Shown: positions 16,884 to 25,369, numbered from the stretch's first letter. The stretch is DNA of 36,447 bases from Pseudomonadota bacterium (GCA_021324135.1 JAJPJO010000306.1:1-36447), one strand, 5' to 3'. Translations and numbers: made by a program. The notes: generated from the sequence alone by a model not told the origin.

Positions 16884-17069
16884 AAGTTGCAACTCCCTTT
16901 CAATAACTCCGCTATTATTGCAACGCAAAATGGGCATCAAATAGGAAGATAAACGGTTTGTCTAAAACAATTTTAATACATTGCCTGAAATATTTAAGCT
17001 CTCAGTGATAACCCTCCTAATCTCAATTATTTTGAGCAATAGTAATAACAGCACTATCTGACTGCCCGC

Positions 17070-18719
17070 GTGACCAAAATGCTCGACAAGCCTCAAGACC
17101 GGCTCAAGCGTCTGACTTCAAGACCCAATGAAACGGAACTGCAATCCTTCATGCAGGAGGCTCTGAGCCAGGCACCGGTCAAATTTCACTACTCCTGGAA
17201 GGAGATGAGCGGCGAAAACTACCTGATGCTCAGCGTTTATTCTCAAGGGCAAGCAGGAGTCGGTCATGCCCTTTGCCACTGGAGGCTGTTCAACACGTGC
17301 GGTCCGGAGGCGAAGGAAATCTGGTCGCACATCACTTTTGACGCCGCCCAGATCTCCCGATTCATCACTGAGGCAGTCGATCGCTTGATTCTGGAAACGA
17401 CCGACGACAACATCAACACCAGAAGCTCGAAAAGCTCGAAACCACTTGCGCAAACGGCAATCGAAGCAGCACCCCAGAGCGAAAAGAAACCCGCCGCCGC
17501 AAAAATTCGCAAGAGCCAGCAGCAGTCGCAGGCCGATACGCTGGCGACGACATTCGACAATCTGGCCGTTCAGAAAGATCAGAGCCTTCTGGCACCCGAT
17601 GAGTTTTTCAAAGGCAATCTCAAGCTCGTGAATCTTTCCACGCTGTTGCAGTCGATATCCCTGGGCAGATTGTCGGGCAGGCTGAGAGTGCAGCGCAATC
17701 CCATCTGGGCCGATTTGTACTTCGTCCAGGGAGCGCCCGTGCACGCCGAGGGCACACGCGGCATCGGCGAGGATTGCCTGCTCCAGGTCATCTGCTGGAA
17801 GGAAGGCGAGTTTCACTTCGAGCCCAAGATAAAAACGGACGAGAAGACGATCAATCGCTCGCTCGAATCGCTCATTTTAGAAGGAGCGCTTCTCACAGAT
17901 CATACCGATTTCCTCAAAGATAGCGGCGTGCGGCTGACCTCGGTATTGTTTCGTCCCAATCCGGATCTGTCGGAGGCTGATTTCGACAGGATAACGGCCA
18001 ATGAGCGGCTGGACATCCAACTTTTGAAGAAAGCGTATTTGAGTGTAGACGGACGGCGCAACCTGGAGGACGTGGTCGATTCGCTGGGGCTGGTGCGCAG
18101 CCAGTGGGTGCCGCTGTTTGCCAGTTTGGTCCGGCTGGAGCTGGTCGATATCGCCGCCTTGCACAGCCAGATCGAGCTCCCCAATGCCAAACCAATCGAT
18201 CTCAGCCAGGCCGAACTGGCTCGGCAATTGCTGCTCAGCAAGGAGACCGGGCTTTATACCTACGGCGCTTTTCTCTTCCTGCTCAGCGAGCAAATCAAAT
18301 TTCGGGGCGAAACGCCAATCACACTGATGATTATGGACATTCAACCCTCGAAGTTTACCCTCGGTCCCTTCAAAGCGCTCGATCCCGCTTTGTTAGGCGA
18401 AGTCGGGCGCACAATCGAGTCTATGTCCGCATTTACCGGCATCATCGGTCATTACGAAAACGATGACCTGGCAATCTTGCTGCCGGGCTTGCGCTCCGAG
18501 AAAGCTGCCAAGATAGCCGAGCGCATTCTGCAAGCTGTCTCATCACCCGATCTCGTCTCCCGAGATGCAGGCGATCTGTGGATCTCCATCGGCGTTGCCA
18601 GCTTGCCCGATGACGCCCGAGACATCAGCACGCTTCTGGGTGAGGCCGAGAAAGCGAAGGACAGGGCGCGAACCACCCGCGCCGGTATCTGGCTGGCAAA
18701 GACGCCCACCTTATCCTGA
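17070..18719 (+). CDS. DUF4388 protein with degenerate GGDEF-like domain
   Basis: The 549 residues split into an N-terminal region of about 115 residues of unknown fold, a Lys/Ala/Gln-rich linker (about 116-170), a DUF4388/PatA-N-like domain ('FFKGNLKLVNLSTLLQSISL', 'GRLSGRLRVQ', 'ADLYFVQGAPVHAEG', 'WKEGEFHFEP'), a helical middle region and a C-terminal domain with the fold pattern of GGDEF proteins. There the catalytic motif reads ENDDL ('HYENDDLAILLPG') and the later 'WISIGVASLPDDARD' matches the GGDEF 'SIGVA' strand. Cyclase activity is therefore unlikely; a nucleotide-sensing or structural role is more probable. DUF4388 proteins are common in signalling and gliding systems of cyanobacteria and myxobacteria. 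Start GTG 17070 or ATG 17079; neither has a strong ribosome site. Two TPR genes follow on the same strand. Confidence 0.8.
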   Translation: MTKMLDKPQDRLKRLTSRPNETELQSFMQEALSQAPVKFHYSWKEMSGENYLMLSVYSQGQAGVGHALCHWRLFNTCGPEAKEIWSHITFDAAQISRFITEAVDRLILETTDDNINTRSSKSSKPLAQTAIEAAPQSEKKPAAAKIRKSQQQSQADTLATTFDNLAVQKDQSLLAPDEFFKGNLKLVNLSTLLQSISLGRLSGRLRVQRNPIWADLYFVQGAPVHAEGTRGIGEDCLLQVICWKEGEFHFEPKIKTDEKTINRSLESLILEGALLTDHTDFLKDSGVRLTSVLFRPNPDLSEADFDRITANERLDIQLLKKAYLSVDGRRNLEDVVDSLGLVRSQWVPLFASLVRLELVDIAALHSQIELPNAKPIDLSQAELARQLLLSKETGLYTYGAFLFLLSEQIKFRGETPITLMIMDIQPSKFTLGPFKALDPALLGEVGRTIESMSAFTGIIGHYENDDLAILLPGLRSEKAAKIAERILQAVSSPDLVSRDAGDLWISIGVASLPDDARDISTLLGEAEKAKDRARTTRAGIWLAKTPTLS

Positions 18720-18730
18720 TCGGGAGAGGC

Positions 18731-18736
18731 TATAAT
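18731..18736 (+). promoter_or_regulatory. Candidate -10 box before the TPR gene pair
   Basis: A perfect TATAAT lies 61 bases upstream of the ATG at 18797, just after the DUF4388 stop. No acceptable -35 is found 16-18 bases upstream, so this may be chance; the genes could equally be read through from the DUF4388 gene. Confidence 0.25.
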
Positions 18737-18796
18737 ATTTATTCTGTATCTTCGGTAACCCAACGGACAATCTGGCGTTTCAACTAGTAGACAAAC

Positions 18797-19453
18797 ATGA
18801 CAGAATTTTGGGATGAGCAAATACTGAGGGCGCAGCAAGCAGCCGCCAGCGGTGAGTATTCAAAAGCAGAAGACATTCTCGGCAAGCTGATTACCTTTAC
18901 GGAGAATCAGCCTGCTGATGACAAGCGCAAGTTTATCGTTCTTGAGATCATGGCAGAGGTCATGCAGGCTCAAAATCGAACCAGGGAAGCCGAAGACTAT
19001 ATTCTGCGCGCCCTGGAGCTGCGCAAATCACGTTATGGCATGATGCACCGCCGCTATGCCGAAGGTCTCGCCCGGCTTGCCGGATTCTACTGGGAGCACG
19101 AGCGCTACAAAGAAGCAGAGCCTTACTCGCGCGAAGTCGTGGACATACATGAGAAGCTCTACGGGAAGAACAGCGAAGAAGTCGGTCGCAGCTACGGCAA
19201 CTTAGCCGAGATTCTTCGCACCCTCGGCAAAGGCGAAGAAGCTGAGGAGCTGTACAAGCGAGCCATACACATCCGCAAAGAATTAGGCGGAACGCTTGAT
19301 TCGGAATCGGTGAATTTGATCCAGCGCTATGCTGATTTGCTGGAAGAACTCGGACGCAAGGACGAAGCGGACTTCCTTATGGCATCGGCTCAGGGACGAG
19401 TTTCAGGCATCTTCAAAGTGATCAAGGTACCACCCAAGAAAGGTCGGATGTAA
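18797..19453 (+). CDS. Cytoplasmic TPR protein
   Basis: A 218-residue protein made of tetratricopeptide repeats of the TPR_12/kinesin-light-chain type: 'AAASGEYSKAEDILGKLITF', 'AEVMQAQNRTREAEDYILRA', 'RLAGFYWEHERYKEAEPYSR', 'YGNLAEILRTLGKGEEAEEL', 'RYADLLEELGRKDEADFLMA'. There is no signal peptide or membrane helix, so it should be a soluble scaffold. It ends one base before the start of the next TPR gene, implying translational coupling, and follows the DUF4388 gene by 77 bases. The pairing of a cytosolic and an exported TPR protein suggests related jobs on either side of the inner membrane, which is inference. Confidence 0.85.
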   Translation: MTEFWDEQILRAQQAAASGEYSKAEDILGKLITFTENQPADDKRKFIVLEIMAEVMQAQNRTREAEDYILRALELRKSRYGMMHRRYAEGLARLAGFYWEHERYKEAEPYSREVVDIHEKLYGKNSEEVGRSYGNLAEILRTLGKGEEAEELYKRAIHIRKELGGTLDSESVNLIQRYADLLEELGRKDEADFLMASAQGRVSGIFKVIKVPPKKGRM

Positions 19454-19454
19454 G

Positions 19455-20411
19455 GTGCGCAATCCAAAGACATTTTTGATGGCGGCGGCAGCATTGTTTT
19501 TTACCGTCAATAGACCGGCATGGGCAGACGATTTCAGCTCTGAGACCAGCCAGGCAAAAATATGCGTTTCAAACGGATCGCTCGCGCAAGCAGAGGAGCA
19601 CTTCAAGAAAGCCTCGCTGGCAGCCAAGAAAAAATCGCCTCAATATGGAGACTATGCCACCAGTTTATTGAACCTCGGCAGCCTCTACTGCCAGGAGAAA
19701 AAAGGCGCCGAGGCGGAGAATTGCTATAAGGAAGCGCTGGACATATATAAGAAGGCCTACGGCGAAAACACTCTGGAGACGGCCCGCGCTTACAATGGTC
19801 TGGGCGACGCCTATCGCCTGCAAGAGATTTACGAGAAAGCCGCACCCTGGTATGAAAAGGCCGCCAAGATCCGCGAGGCATCAGCACCGGAGCACACCGA
19901 TCTGGCCGACACGTCAGCTTCGCTTGCCGAATGCTATGGTCATTTAGGGAGAAAAACGGATGCGATCACGCTTGTGAAACGGGCAGTTTCAATCAGGCAA
20001 AAAGCTCTGGGCAATCGCGATCCTCTGGTTGCGAAAACCTACTTCTTGCTGGCCAATCTCTACGAGGATACCGGTAAAACGCAAATGGCCATACCGGTGT
20101 ACGAGAAAGTAGTCTCGGTGTGTGAAACCACATATGGTGCGGAAAGCCCCAAAGTGGCGACCACCCTCGAGCATCTTGCTTCCATGTATCAGAAAGAGAA
20201 GCGTCTGGCGGATGCAGAGAAAACGTATAAAAAGGCGCTGGCCATTCGAGAGAAAAAGCCGAGCGATACCGCCAAAATAAAAGCTTGCATCAAAGCTTAC
20301 GCGCAGGTTCTGAAACAGGACAACAAAAGCGACGAGGCGAGCAAGCTGGAATCCAAACTTGCCTCATCAGCGGCGCCGGCAAAGGACAAAGGCGGAAAGG
20401 CCTCGAAGTAG
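19455..20411 (+). CDS. Exported TPR protein
   Basis: The start is GTG 19455, one base after the preceding stop. It gives a signal peptide (MRNPKTFLMAAAALFF, cleavage near 'RPAWA-DD'). The mature part of about 290 residues is TPR repeats of the TPR_12 type ('LLNLGSLYCQEKKGAEAENC', 'YNGLGDAYRLQEIYEKAAPW', 'SLAECYGHLGRKTDAITLVK', 'LEHLASMYQKEKRLADAEKT'). A short Ala/Lys/Ser tail ends the protein. A periplasmic scaffold role is likely; no catalytic residues are seen. It is convergent with the DUF374 gene, 34 bases apart, with no terminator hairpin between them. Confidence 0.87.
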   Translation: MRNPKTFLMAAAALFFTVNRPAWADDFSSETSQAKICVSNGSLAQAEEHFKKASLAAKKKSPQYGDYATSLLNLGSLYCQEKKGAEAENCYKEALDIYKKAYGENTLETARAYNGLGDAYRLQEIYEKAAPWYEKAAKIREASAPEHTDLADTSASLAECYGHLGRKTDAITLVKRAVSIRQKALGNRDPLVAKTYFLLANLYEDTGKTQMAIPVYEKVVSVCETTYGAESPKVATTLEHLASMYQKEKRLADAEKTYKKALAIREKKPSDTAKIKACIKAYAQVLKQDNKSDEASKLESKLASSAAPAKDKGGKASK

Positions 20412-20445
20412 GCGAAGTAGGATCGGCATTGCTGGCGCTCAGGGA

Positions 20446-21231
20446 TCAAACAAGTGCGTTCTTGGCATTTGCACCAGAGGCGGTGTCCCATTGCGAATCA
20501 TTATGAAATATATTGGTGTTGTCTCTGCCACCAGGGGTGGTGCGCCAGAACAGCTCTCCCATCTCCCGCATCCGCTTCATTCTCTGATCCAACTTCAGTC
20601 GCAGCTCCTCTTTCTCATCTTCGCTGGCTCCCTTCGGCACTCTCAGCGGCTCGCCGAAAATGTAGACGATGCGAGTCGTGATCAGGGGACCCATGAACTT
20701 ATCCCAGCCGCGAAACCACCAGTTTGAGTGACCCGAGCAAACAAAGGGAACAATCGGCAGACCGGTCAACTCGGCTACGCGGATGATGCCGGGTTTGACC
20801 TCTTCTTTGGGACCACGCGGTCCATCGACCATCATCGTAAGATGCTGACCGGACTCAGCAGCGCGCACCATCTGCATGGTGCCCTCAATCGCCTTATGCG
20901 CCGGCGAGCCGCGCGCCAGGTTGAAGCCCAGCCATTCAAGCGCCCTGGCAATGATTTCGCCATCCCGGCTCCGGCTCACCAGGACTGTGTTTTTGTGGCG
21001 CGGAACCATTCGCAGTATGCCGACCATACGCCCGTGATAGACGCCGAAGAGACAGGGTTTCTCCGAGCTCAAGTACGGCCGCGCCGATGGATGTATGATC
21101 TTGATCACCCTGTATGAGTGGTCGACAAAATTGATACCGAATTGGCAGAATCCCGCGAGAAAGCCGATTCGCAGCTTATCGAGCGCCGGGTGCCTGTTCA
21201 AAAAGTCTCGCAGTCTGAACTTCTTTGCCAT
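20446..21231 (-). CDS. DUF374-family lysophospholipid acyltransferase-like protein
   Basis: The 261-residue protein matches the DUF374 pattern: 'FGVYHGRMVGIL' (the active-site His block, without the Asp of the canonical HX4D), 'VLVSRSRDGEII', 'LGFNLARGSPAHKA', 'MMVDGPRGPKEEVKPGII' and 'TGLPIVPF'. The family belongs to the glycerolipid/lipid A acyltransferase superfamily and is often found near Kdo and lipid A genes; the natural acceptor is unknown. It is the last gene of a three-gene minus-strand unit after the Kdo hydroxylase and the GT83 glycosyltransferase, 12 bases after the latter, which supports an outer-membrane lipid role. The C-terminus carries one of the CACCAC dyads, encoding 'RTTPGG'. 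Confidence 0.85.
   Translation of the reverse strand: MAKKFRLRDFLNRHPALDKLRIGFLAGFCQFGINFVDHSYRVIKIIHPSARPYLSSEKPCLFGVYHGRMVGILRMVPRHKNTVLVSRSRDGEIIARALEWLGFNLARGSPAHKAIEGTMQMVRAAESGQHLTMMVDGPRGPKEEVKPGIIRVAELTGLPIVPFVCSGHSNWWFRGWDKFMGPLITTRIVYIFGEPLRVPKGASEDEKEELRLKLDQRMKRMREMGELFWRTTPGGRDNTNIFHNDSQWDTASGANAKNALV
20529..20542. repeat. CACCAC-type dyad, variant copy
   Basis: CACCAG-GG-GTGGTG, one mismatch from a perfect 6-bp-arm dyad. It lies in the C-terminal tail of the DUF374 gene, where the minus strand encodes Thr-Thr-Pro-Gly-Gly. Confidence 0.4.
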
Positions 21232-21243
21232 CTGATCTCAGCG

Positions 21244-21993
21244 CTAATGATTTGAGACAAGGACAACGGGAATGGGATCGGTGAGATGCCCTTTGCATTT
21301 TATCGCATAGCCGGGCGTCAGCGTGTGGGTGATGCCGATTCGTTTGCAGATGATGTTCAGCCGCGCCCTGGTAGTCTCACTCAAGCCCTTGAGCTTGTCT
21401 TCCGAGACGATCAGCAAGGCCGGCTCGGGAGATGAAAGAAAACCATCCAGTTGTTCGGTCGTTAGTTTCACCGGCTCGCGGTTCGTCTGAAAGGTGATCT
21501 CATCGATCCAGGAAAGCAAACTCTCGTGCACGCCGAGCTTATCGCCCGGCGGTATCTTATTTAACTCTGCCGCCAGAATTCCGGTTGGAACCAGGTGAAC
21601 CAGATTAGGGATTATTTGACTGGAAAAGGCGGTTGCCGACAAGCACAGTCCGGCGAATGCCGCCACAAAAGCGGGAAAGAGCTTCCTTTTTTTGATCAAG
21701 AAGAGAATTGCCGCCGCTGCCAGCACCAGAGTTAGTGGCATGAGGAACCATAGTTGGCAATTGAGCTCATTCGACATGTTCGGCAATATGAACGCCGCAC
21801 CAACTGCGGTGACAAGGTAACCGGCAGCCAACAAGTACAATCCCAGCCTCGGCGGAAGCTTATTGGCCGTGATCCATTTATCCAGATAGATGCCGGTCAA
21901 GCACGCGGCCGCCGGATACACCGGCAAAACGTAATAGTCGCATTTGCCCCGGAAAGCGAAAAGAAGCACGTGACGACGCCAATCCACAACCAC
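21244..21993 (-). CDS. ArnT-like glycosyltransferase (GT83), C-terminal fragment after a frameshift
   Basis: This frame continues the gene at 21897-23012. The reading 'FRGKCDYYVLPVYPAAACLTG' is the conserved block that normally follows 'FFSLS' in ArnT-like dolichyl-phosphate-mannose mannosyltransferases; the first residues of the open frame upstream of it are out-of-frame sequence. Several membrane helices follow ('LGLYLLAAGYLVTAVGAAFI', 'WFLMPLTLVLAAAAILFLI', 'AFVAAFAGLCLSATAF'), then a soluble C-terminal domain of about 110 residues. It has no plausible start codon or ribosome site of its own. Read together, the two fragments give a normal-length protein of about 590 residues. Whether the break is real, programmed or a sequencing error cannot be decided here. 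Confidence 0.75.
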   Translation of the reverse strand: MVVDWRRHVLLFAFRGKCDYYVLPVYPAAACLTGIYLDKWITANKLPPRLGLYLLAAGYLVTAVGAAFILPNMSNELNCQLWFLMPLTLVLAAAAILFLIKKRKLFPAFVAAFAGLCLSATAFSSQIIPNLVHLVPTGILAAELNKIPPGDKLGVHESLLSWIDEITFQTNREPVKLTTEQLDGFLSSPEPALLIVSEDKLKGLSETTRARLNIICKRIGITHTLTPGYAIKCKGHLTDPIPVVLVSNH

Positions 21994-23012
21994 AAATACA
22001 GCTCATGGTGAGGTATGCGGCTGAATGCGTGCTTAAGCCAGTTGTCGCCGCTCCTGGTAAGGTCCTTGATTGTCTGGAAAAGAATGATTGGCAGGAATAC
22101 CGACCATGGAGCAAAACCGGTCATCAAGGAGACGACCATGAACCAGATCGGCTTGTGCGTGTCGTAGGTAGATCCTGCATAGCGAATAAGATTTTCGCGG
22201 ATGAAGAAATAGACGAGGGCACCGGCGCCGTTTGCTCTGTATGCTGCAATCCACCAGGGCAAGCTGATAACCAGTATTGTCAGAGCACCAGCGGCAAGAT
22301 GTTGAAATTTTATGGTTTTCAATTGCCGGGTCAAGGCGAGATAAACCAGGAAGCTCACCGCCGGTAATACCACTCCGACCGGGCCTTTGGTCAGGAAAGC
22401 AAATCCTATGCTCACTGAGGCGAGCCACCACATGAGGTTGCGTCGGGCGGCAAAGACCGTTCCCACATAAAGCAAAGTCATGCTAATCAGATCGAACATG
22501 ACAAGCGTCATGTCGGACATGCAGAGATAGGCGAAGCCGATAAACATGAAGGAGCTCGACAGAGCCATGGCAGCCAACAAACCGGCTCGCCGGCTGAACA
22601 GTTTTGCGCTGACCACCGCCGTCAGGAAGGTTGTGATTGCGGCGGCAATTATGGAGGGGACGCGAGCGGCAAGATGAGTCACACCGAAGGTTTTGAACAT
22701 GGCCAGGATGAACCAATAGACGAGAATCGGTTTATCGAAGAATGCCTGACCATGATAGAGGGGCGTTACGTAATCTTTGTCGCGCAGCATCTCGCGGGCG
22801 CACTCGGCGAAGAAAACTTCGGCACGGCTGAATTTTTCCCAGGTCCAGCCGAGCGATACATACAGCACCGTAGCCAGAACGATGATCAAAGCCAGGTCGA
22901 TGTAAAAGGATCGGCGGCTTACCTCACCTTCAATTGAGCTGCGCAGCGCTTCCGATGCGCCCTTCTGTGCCGGAGCACTGGATTTTTTCAAGGGGGCGGC
23001 AGATTTGTTCAT
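21897..23012 (-). CDS. ArnT-like glycosyltransferase (GT83), N-terminal fragment
   Basis: GT83 enzymes transfer a sugar from undecaprenyl phosphate to lipid A or another envelope acceptor at the periplasmic face of the inner membrane. After a polar N-terminus come the first membrane helix, a periplasmic loop with the family pattern 'FFAECAREMLRDKDYVTPLY' and 'FDKPILVYWF', and about eight more helices ('FLTKGPVGVVLPAVSFLVYL', 'ILVISLPWWIAAYRANG'). The frame is lost just after 'CFFSLS' near 21946-21953, where one C appears missing from a CCGGGG context, and reads out-of-frame to the stop at 21897. The ATG at 23012 is preferred over the in-frame TTG at 23045. It lies 50 bases after the Kdo hydroxylase gene. 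Identification as GT83 is solid; the transferred sugar is unknown. Confidence 0.8.
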   Translation of the reverse strand: MNKSAAPLKKSSAPAQKGASEALRSSIEGEVSRRSFYIDLALIIVLATVLYVSLGWTWEKFSRAEVFFAECAREMLRDKDYVTPLYHGQAFFDKPILVYWFILAMFKTFGVTHLAARVPSIIAAAITTFLTAVVSAKLFSRRAGLLAAMALSSSFMFIGFAYLCMSDMTLVMFDLISMTLLYVGTVFAARRNLMWWLASVSIGFAFLTKGPVGVVLPAVSFLVYLALTRQLKTIKFQHLAAGALTILVISLPWWIAAYRANGAGALVYFFIRENLIRYAGSTYDTHKPIWFMVVSLMTGFAPWSVFLPIILFQTIKDLTRSGDNWLKHAFSRIPHHELYLWLWIGVVTCFFSLSGANATITFCRCIRRPRA

Positions 23013-23062
23013 TACTACAGGTTGTCTCCGACGTGACCGGTCCAATTCGAGCCTTGCAGATC

Positions 23063-24004
23063 TCAGCGACGAGGCAAGGAGCTTTCTCCATAAAGGCGGC
23101 GGATGATGTTTATCGGTGCCATCTCCGGTAATACCATGTCATCTTGAGAAATAAGCAACGTCTGCTCCAGAGCATACTGACCGGACAGAACCGCATGACT
23201 GGTCATGTCCGTATATACAATCCAGGCCGAGTTGGGTGGAAATTCCCAGCGCATCTTGCGGCAATTCGTTTGAAAGTCGCTGTTCTCTTTCAAAAAGTTG
23301 TGGAAATTGGTCATCCATCTGTCGTAGGGCGAGGCGGCGCTGAGTTTGACGCCCAAAAGCTGAGCGATGGCTTGCAGAGCCGGAGCGTTGTCCAGCAATG
23401 CATTTGACTTGCCTGGTGGCTTTTGCTGGCGCCAGAAGGTCTCCGCTAACTTCTCGAATGTCTCGGATGTATTCCACACCCGAACTTGAGTGGGATGTAT
23501 ATTGACGAATACACGCAATATGCGATCGCCATACACGGGGCGAGTAGGAAACGAGTCGACATGTAAAAGATCGTTGCGCGCCCGCAATCTTGCTTTTCGC
23601 CCTCTCTCTTCAATCGGTCTGAAACTGGCGAAATCGACTTTCCAGCCCCGCGCGTACGGAGCAAGCGCTTTGTTCAGAAGGGATATGACCTGCCAGTGAT
23701 AGTTCGACAATATCTTGCGCAATCGTGCCGCATCAGCCTTGCTTGTCTTTTGCATGCCGGTGACCCGATCTTCTTCGGGGCGATAGGCGATATTTTTGCG
23801 ATAGTCGGCGCTCTCTTGCTTTTGAGAAAGCAAAAAATCGAGGTCATCGCCGCTGAATTGAAAGGGACTTCTGGGAAAGTAAATGATGCCGCCGCGCTCG
23901 AGATAAGCGCACGCCGCTTCCGGACCGGTCTCCGGTCGCTTGATATTGCCGCTCCCGTCGGTCATGAAGACTTCATAATCAAGGGCTGTGGCTTGGCTCA
24001 GCAT
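23063..24004 (-). CDS. kdoO: Kdo hydroxylase (KdoO family)
   Basis: KdoO converts the Kdo sugar of the LPS inner core to Ko by Fe(II)/2-oxoglutarate-dependent 3-hydroxylation. The 313-residue product shows the family's distinctive blocks: 'AYRPEEDRVTG', 'LAPYARGWKVDFASFRPIEE' and 'ARNDLLHVDSFPTRP', whose His-x-Asp is the iron-binding pair, then 'DRILRVFVNIHPTQVRVWNT'. Length and motifs are complete. GGAGG five bases before the ATG at 24004 fixes the start. It is first in a minus-strand unit with the GT83 and DUF374 genes, which supports LPS core or lipid A modification. A 16-bp dyad 47 bases upstream may be an operator. The presence of this enzyme implies a Kdo-containing LPS in the organism. 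Confidence 0.88.
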   Translation of the reverse strand: MLSQATALDYEVFMTDGSGNIKRPETGPEAACAYLERGGIIYFPRSPFQFSGDDLDFLLSQKQESADYRKNIAYRPEEDRVTGMQKTSKADAARLRKILSNYHWQVISLLNKALAPYARGWKVDFASFRPIEERGRKARLRARNDLLHVDSFPTRPVYGDRILRVFVNIHPTQVRVWNTSETFEKLAETFWRQQKPPGKSNALLDNAPALQAIAQLLGVKLSAASPYDRWMTNFHNFLKENSDFQTNCRKMRWEFPPNSAWIVYTDMTSHAVLSGQYALEQTLLISQDDMVLPEMAPINIIRRLYGESSLPRR

Positions 24005-24051
24005 AGTGCCTCCGGGGATAATAACGCAACGAGCGCGCTGGCTAATTCATA

Positions 24052-24067
24052 CCAGGGACCTGGTAAC
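24052..24067. promoter_or_regulatory. 16-bp dyad upstream of kdoO, possible operator
   Basis: TACCAGG-GA-CCTGGTA has perfect 7-bp arms and lies 47 bases upstream of the kdoO ATG, where a repressor or activator site would overlap or flank a promoter. No regulator gene is adjacent. Confidence 0.4.
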
Positions 24068-24208
24068 CAGCAAGTGATCATCAGAATCTAATCTGGCGAT
24101 GGCTCATTGTAGTAGCTGGCCTGAGCCCGGTCCTTAGAAAATCTAAATCAGTTCCTGACTACCGCCACAAAGCGCCATGGTATTGGCGAAGAGGGTTTGC
24201 CGCCTTCA

Positions 24209-25327
24209 TTAAGCAAATGCCAGGTTCCACACCAGACTTGGTGCCTCCGTGGCCAGCGCCCGTACAAGAGATTGCTCACCGACATGAGCTGAGAGCAACC
24301 TGGAGAAGGTTTGCGGATTGCGAGCCAGAGCTTTGATTACCGGCTCCTGCGCCCCGGGGAAACGGTCGAGCAAGAGCATAATTCTCGCCATGCGAAGCGG
24401 CAATCGCATGATTGCCTTGTGCCGCGCCTCATAGGCGCTCAGATCACCATGGGCGATGGCATCCGATAAAGCGGCCGCCTGCCTGAATGACAGAGCCATT
24501 CCCTCACCGGTTGCCGCATCGACCGAACCCGATGCATCTCCGATCAGTGCCACCTTATTTAGTGCCACCCTTTTGAGAACGCGGTTAGTGGTCGGCGCTC
24601 CCATTAATTTCCCGGCAGTTGCCTTAGCGAGGCGCTCCCAGACGCCCGGGAAGGCTCGCAACGCATCATCAAATTTAACTGATCTGCTCCGGGCAAGAAA
24701 TGCGACACAAATCTCATCGGCCGATACGGGACCTATGAAAAGCTGTCCGATATTGGACCAATAAACCTCGACCATCTCGCTCCAGGCCGAGCAATAAAAA
24801 TGGCGCCGGAAGCCGACTCTGGGCGGTATCGCGCCGACCTCCTCAAAGCCGAAGAATTGTCGAACATATGATTTCTGGCCATCGGCACCGATCAGCCAGT
24901 GGCAATCAATGGTGTCGCATGTGGTATCGGACCTGACGATCAATCGCTGCCCATCCAAAATCTCGACTTTCGAACGCCAGGAGAATGCGATATTCTCGTT
25001 GCTTGCATGCTCATATAAAAGCTGATGAAGAGCGGTTCTTTGCACTCCCAGACCCACCCCTTGCGGAAACGCCGCTGCGGTGGCGTGCCCTTTGCAGTTG
25101 AATCGTATTCCTTTGAAGGCGACGCCGAAGCCGGCCGGAAGGTGCACACCCAGAGCCGCGAGTGCCCCAAGAGAGTCAGGCATCAATCCCTCGCCGCAGG
25201 CTTTGTCGATCGGCGGACGCTTGAAGTCGATTACCAGACAGCGAGCCCCAATGCGGCTCAGGGCGATGGCCGCCGCCAGACCGGCAGGTCCACCACCGAT
25301 TATTGCCGCATCGTATTTCGCGCTCAC
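24209..25327 (-). CDS. FAD-dependent oxidoreductase (geranylgeranyl-reductase/hydroxylase-like)
   Basis: The 372-residue protein has the FAD-binding 'AAIIGGGPAGLAAAIALSRIG', a 'KACGEGLMP' motif as in geranylgeranyl-reductase-like flavoproteins, 'WLIGADGQKSYVR' (the DG fold) and 'VALIGDASGSVDAATGEGMA', which binds the flavin diphosphate. These place it among group A flavin monooxygenases and the related GGR family. It follows a type III polyketide synthase by 42 bases on the same strand, with a good ribosome site (AGAGGTGA) before the GTG start. In known type III PKS clusters for alkylresorcinols a flavin hydroxylase converts the phenolic lipid to a quinone, which is the likeliest role; a reductase role on a polyprenyl or polyketide chain is the alternative. 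Confidence 0.87.
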   Translation of the reverse strand: MSAKYDAAIIGGGPAGLAAAIALSRIGARCLVIDFKRPPIDKACGEGLMPDSLGALAALGVHLPAGFGVAFKGIRFNCKGHATAAAFPQGVGLGVQRTALHQLLYEHASNENIAFSWRSKVEILDGQRLIVRSDTTCDTIDCHWLIGADGQKSYVRQFFGFEEVGAIPPRVGFRRHFYCSAWSEMVEVYWSNIGQLFIGPVSADEICVAFLARSRSVKFDDALRAFPGVWERLAKATAGKLMGAPTTNRVLKRVALNKVALIGDASGSVDAATGEGMALSFRQAAALSDAIAHGDLSAYEARHKAIMRLPLRMARIMLLLDRFPGAQEPVIKALARNPQTFSRLLSAHVGEQSLVRALATEAPSLVWNLAFA

Positions 25328-25369
25328 GAGCCATCACCTCTTAAAAGCGGGCACATGGTAAACGATCGT

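Noticed and set aside
17118..17816. 232-residue minus-strand ORF
   Set aside because: Shadow of the DUF4388 gene, whose domain pattern is on the plus strand.
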